This document shows, piece after piece, positions 55,589 through 64,000 of a stretch of DNA of 64,000 bases (the first letter of the stretch is position 1; every line of letters starts with the position of its first letter). The DNA comes from Ficedula albicollis (Eukaryota; Chordata; Aves; Passeriformes; Muscicapidae), in assembly GCF_000247815.1 (NCBI RefSeq), contig NC_021677.1, forward strand, positions 40,243,717 to 40,307,716, given 5' to 3'. Position numbers and translations under genes: made by a program. Under the pieces are notes generated by a model, which was not told the DNA's origin, made no database searches, and worked only from the letters and a program-made list of their open reading frames with translations.

Positions 55589-56628
55589 CTTGGCCCTGCC
55601 AGCAGCCACCTCCTCTTCCTTTACTGCAAAACCAGGGAAACATCCAGAAAAGCCACTAAGCAAGTGGTGGCCAGTAAGTTGTCAGATCACACCTCCACTG
55701 CAGTCTTAGAGTGACCTCTCCACAATGCAAGAGACCTTCAAAACCCGTCTCCATACACCCATGTAGATAGAGAACATGACTCATCATAGGTAGAAGAGTA
55801 GGAGGAGACAAGCTATTTCATTCCATGAAAACAGAGGGCAAAAAGCCCTTGAGGTTCCTTGTGCCTTGCAGTAGCTGCAGAGGTAGCAGCAGGCAGGATA
55901 TCCAGTCCTGGACAAGGATACTACTCCTACCTCTGCTCTGCTCTTTAGCAATAGTCTTGTCCAGGACCATTGCCAATATACAAACATCTCCTCCAAAGCA
56001 AACCCCAGAAAAAAAACACGCAACAGTCCGGTTAACAAATAGTTGACTCTTCTCCATAAAAAGAGTTTGAAAACTGGCCCCAGATTTTAATACAAAAATG
56101 TTCCTTCCACTTGTAGCCATGTGTTAGAAGAAGAGCAGAGACATGCCCATTCTCTGTGCTAGCATTCTCCTCCCCTTGTCTCCTGCTGGAAAACACAGTT
56201 CTCAACAGAGCCACAAGGTACATAAATCTGTTCTGCAGAGCTCCTAGCAAGCACAGAGGGCAGCAAAGGAGGCTGCATTCTAGCCTCACACCAATGAATC
56301 CCAGACAGACAAAGTGGAGGGATCTCTGGCTACTGTTTCTACAAGACCCATGAGGCAGCATCTTCTCTCAGGGAGGCCCAGCAGCTCACCTCCTTTCTCC
56401 CATGAGAGCCAGGGAGGCAGGAGGAGGCTGGGAGAAGGATGGCATAGTTGTCTATTCTTGGCAGAACTCCACACCATGAGTTCAGACATACTCTGTGTCT
56501 ATCAGCAAAATCCAGAACTGGTCTTGCACTGTTTGGCACAGCTGCTGGCTTGGCAGCTCCATGTCTGCTATTGAGAGCTCTTCCACACGTGTGCAGGTTC
56601 TGTGGCTGGCCAGACAAGGGCATGTTTT
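55589..56628. other. convergent 3' ends of the ACSS1-like gene and ABCD4
   Basis: About 1 kb between two stop codons on opposite strands, so it holds both 3'UTRs. No + strand AATAAA or ATTAAA is seen. On the minus strand, ATTAAA at 56086-56091 could serve ABCD4. Confidence 0.6.
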
Positions 56629-63552
<6,924 letters not shown>

Positions 63553-64000
63553 CTGGGGAGAAATCACATGCCACAGTAAGGGTCAGTGCTGAGCTGGGGC
63601 CCAGACCCTTATTCCATGACTGCAAGGAGGCAGCCGAGGAGTCCACACATTTGGCTACATCAGCTGTCTCAGCAAGATGAATGAGGGGTGGTGAAGTCAC
63701 CCAGGGTAGTGGGAGTGAAGATGACCACATTTGAAAAAGCAGGGCTTCCCTGATCAGTACAGCAGTTTTTGCCAGGTAGACACATGTCCTGTCACCCAGG
63801 GAATGGTGTTTGCAAAGTGCCTGAAGGCCTGCCTAGGGCCCAGCATGTTTGCCCAAGTCACGCAGACCGTGCCACCAACCCTGCCTCAGCACCGTATATG
63901 GCTCAGAGCAGGGTGTCTCAGCCTGCAGTGCCCACTTAGCTATTTTTAACTCTGCATTCTCTATCACAAGCCAGGTTTGAGTATCTGGTAACGAGTCAGG
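63553..64000. other. probable ABCD4 intron to window end
   Basis: No further ABCD4 exon recognised on the minus strand and nothing on the plus strand. Confidence 0.5.

Overview
The window looks like bird nuclear DNA, most likely from a passerine. The evidence is spliced vertebrate genes with GT-AG introns, CR1 LINE remnants (one young-looking, others old), and a solo endogenous-retrovirus LTR whose ends and low-complexity 3' part look like songbird ERV LTRs. The assembly is draft quality. It has one run of N (7274-7334) and six pure poly-G runs totalling about 2.4 kb. Several of these are bracketed by duplicated flanking sequence, which marks them as gap-fill artefacts.

Layout: (1) 1-18012 is non-coding DNA upstream of VSX2. 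It holds an old CR1 element of about 0.8 kb (7372-8206), a 33-bp GC-rich minisatellite of about 37 copies (8313-9527), a CpG-rich block, an AT-rich block with OTX/CRX-like sites (10560-11110), and more CR1 pieces. (2) 18843-42030 is VSX2 (CHX10) on the + strand: five coding exons, with the start codon lost in a poly-G run, a 15-kb intron 3, two in-frame splice acceptors before the last exon, and a 3'UTR ending near AATAAA at 42008. (3) 42534-44278 is a solo ERVL-type LTR on the - strand with a 5-bp target-site duplication. (4) 45759-55588 is a complete 14-exon acetyl-CoA synthetase gene on the + strand, resembling mitochondrial ACSS1 (682 codons, every junction in phase). (5) 56629-63552 is the 3' half of ABCD4 on the - strand, the cobalamin-handling lysosomal ABC half-transporter. 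It meets the synthetase gene tail to tail. Three of its exons are present twice because of a 1021-bp and a 223-bp tandem duplication.

The order VSX2 - ACSS1-like - ABCD4 is informative. From general knowledge, human chromosome 14 has VSX2 next to ABCD4 with no synthetase between them, while human chromosome 20 has VSX1 next to ACSS1. The gene here is therefore probably the VSX2-side ohnolog of ACSS1, kept in birds and lost in humans. No operon-like logic applies. VSX2 is a retinal and spinal developmental regulator, and the two downstream genes are metabolic.

I did not find a wholly new system. The items most worth checking are the ACSS1-like ohnolog, the alternative VSX2 acceptors, an intronic VSX2 element carrying a perfect VSX-type site (38030-38037), the minisatellite, and the many head-to-tail duplications, some of which are probably assembly errors.
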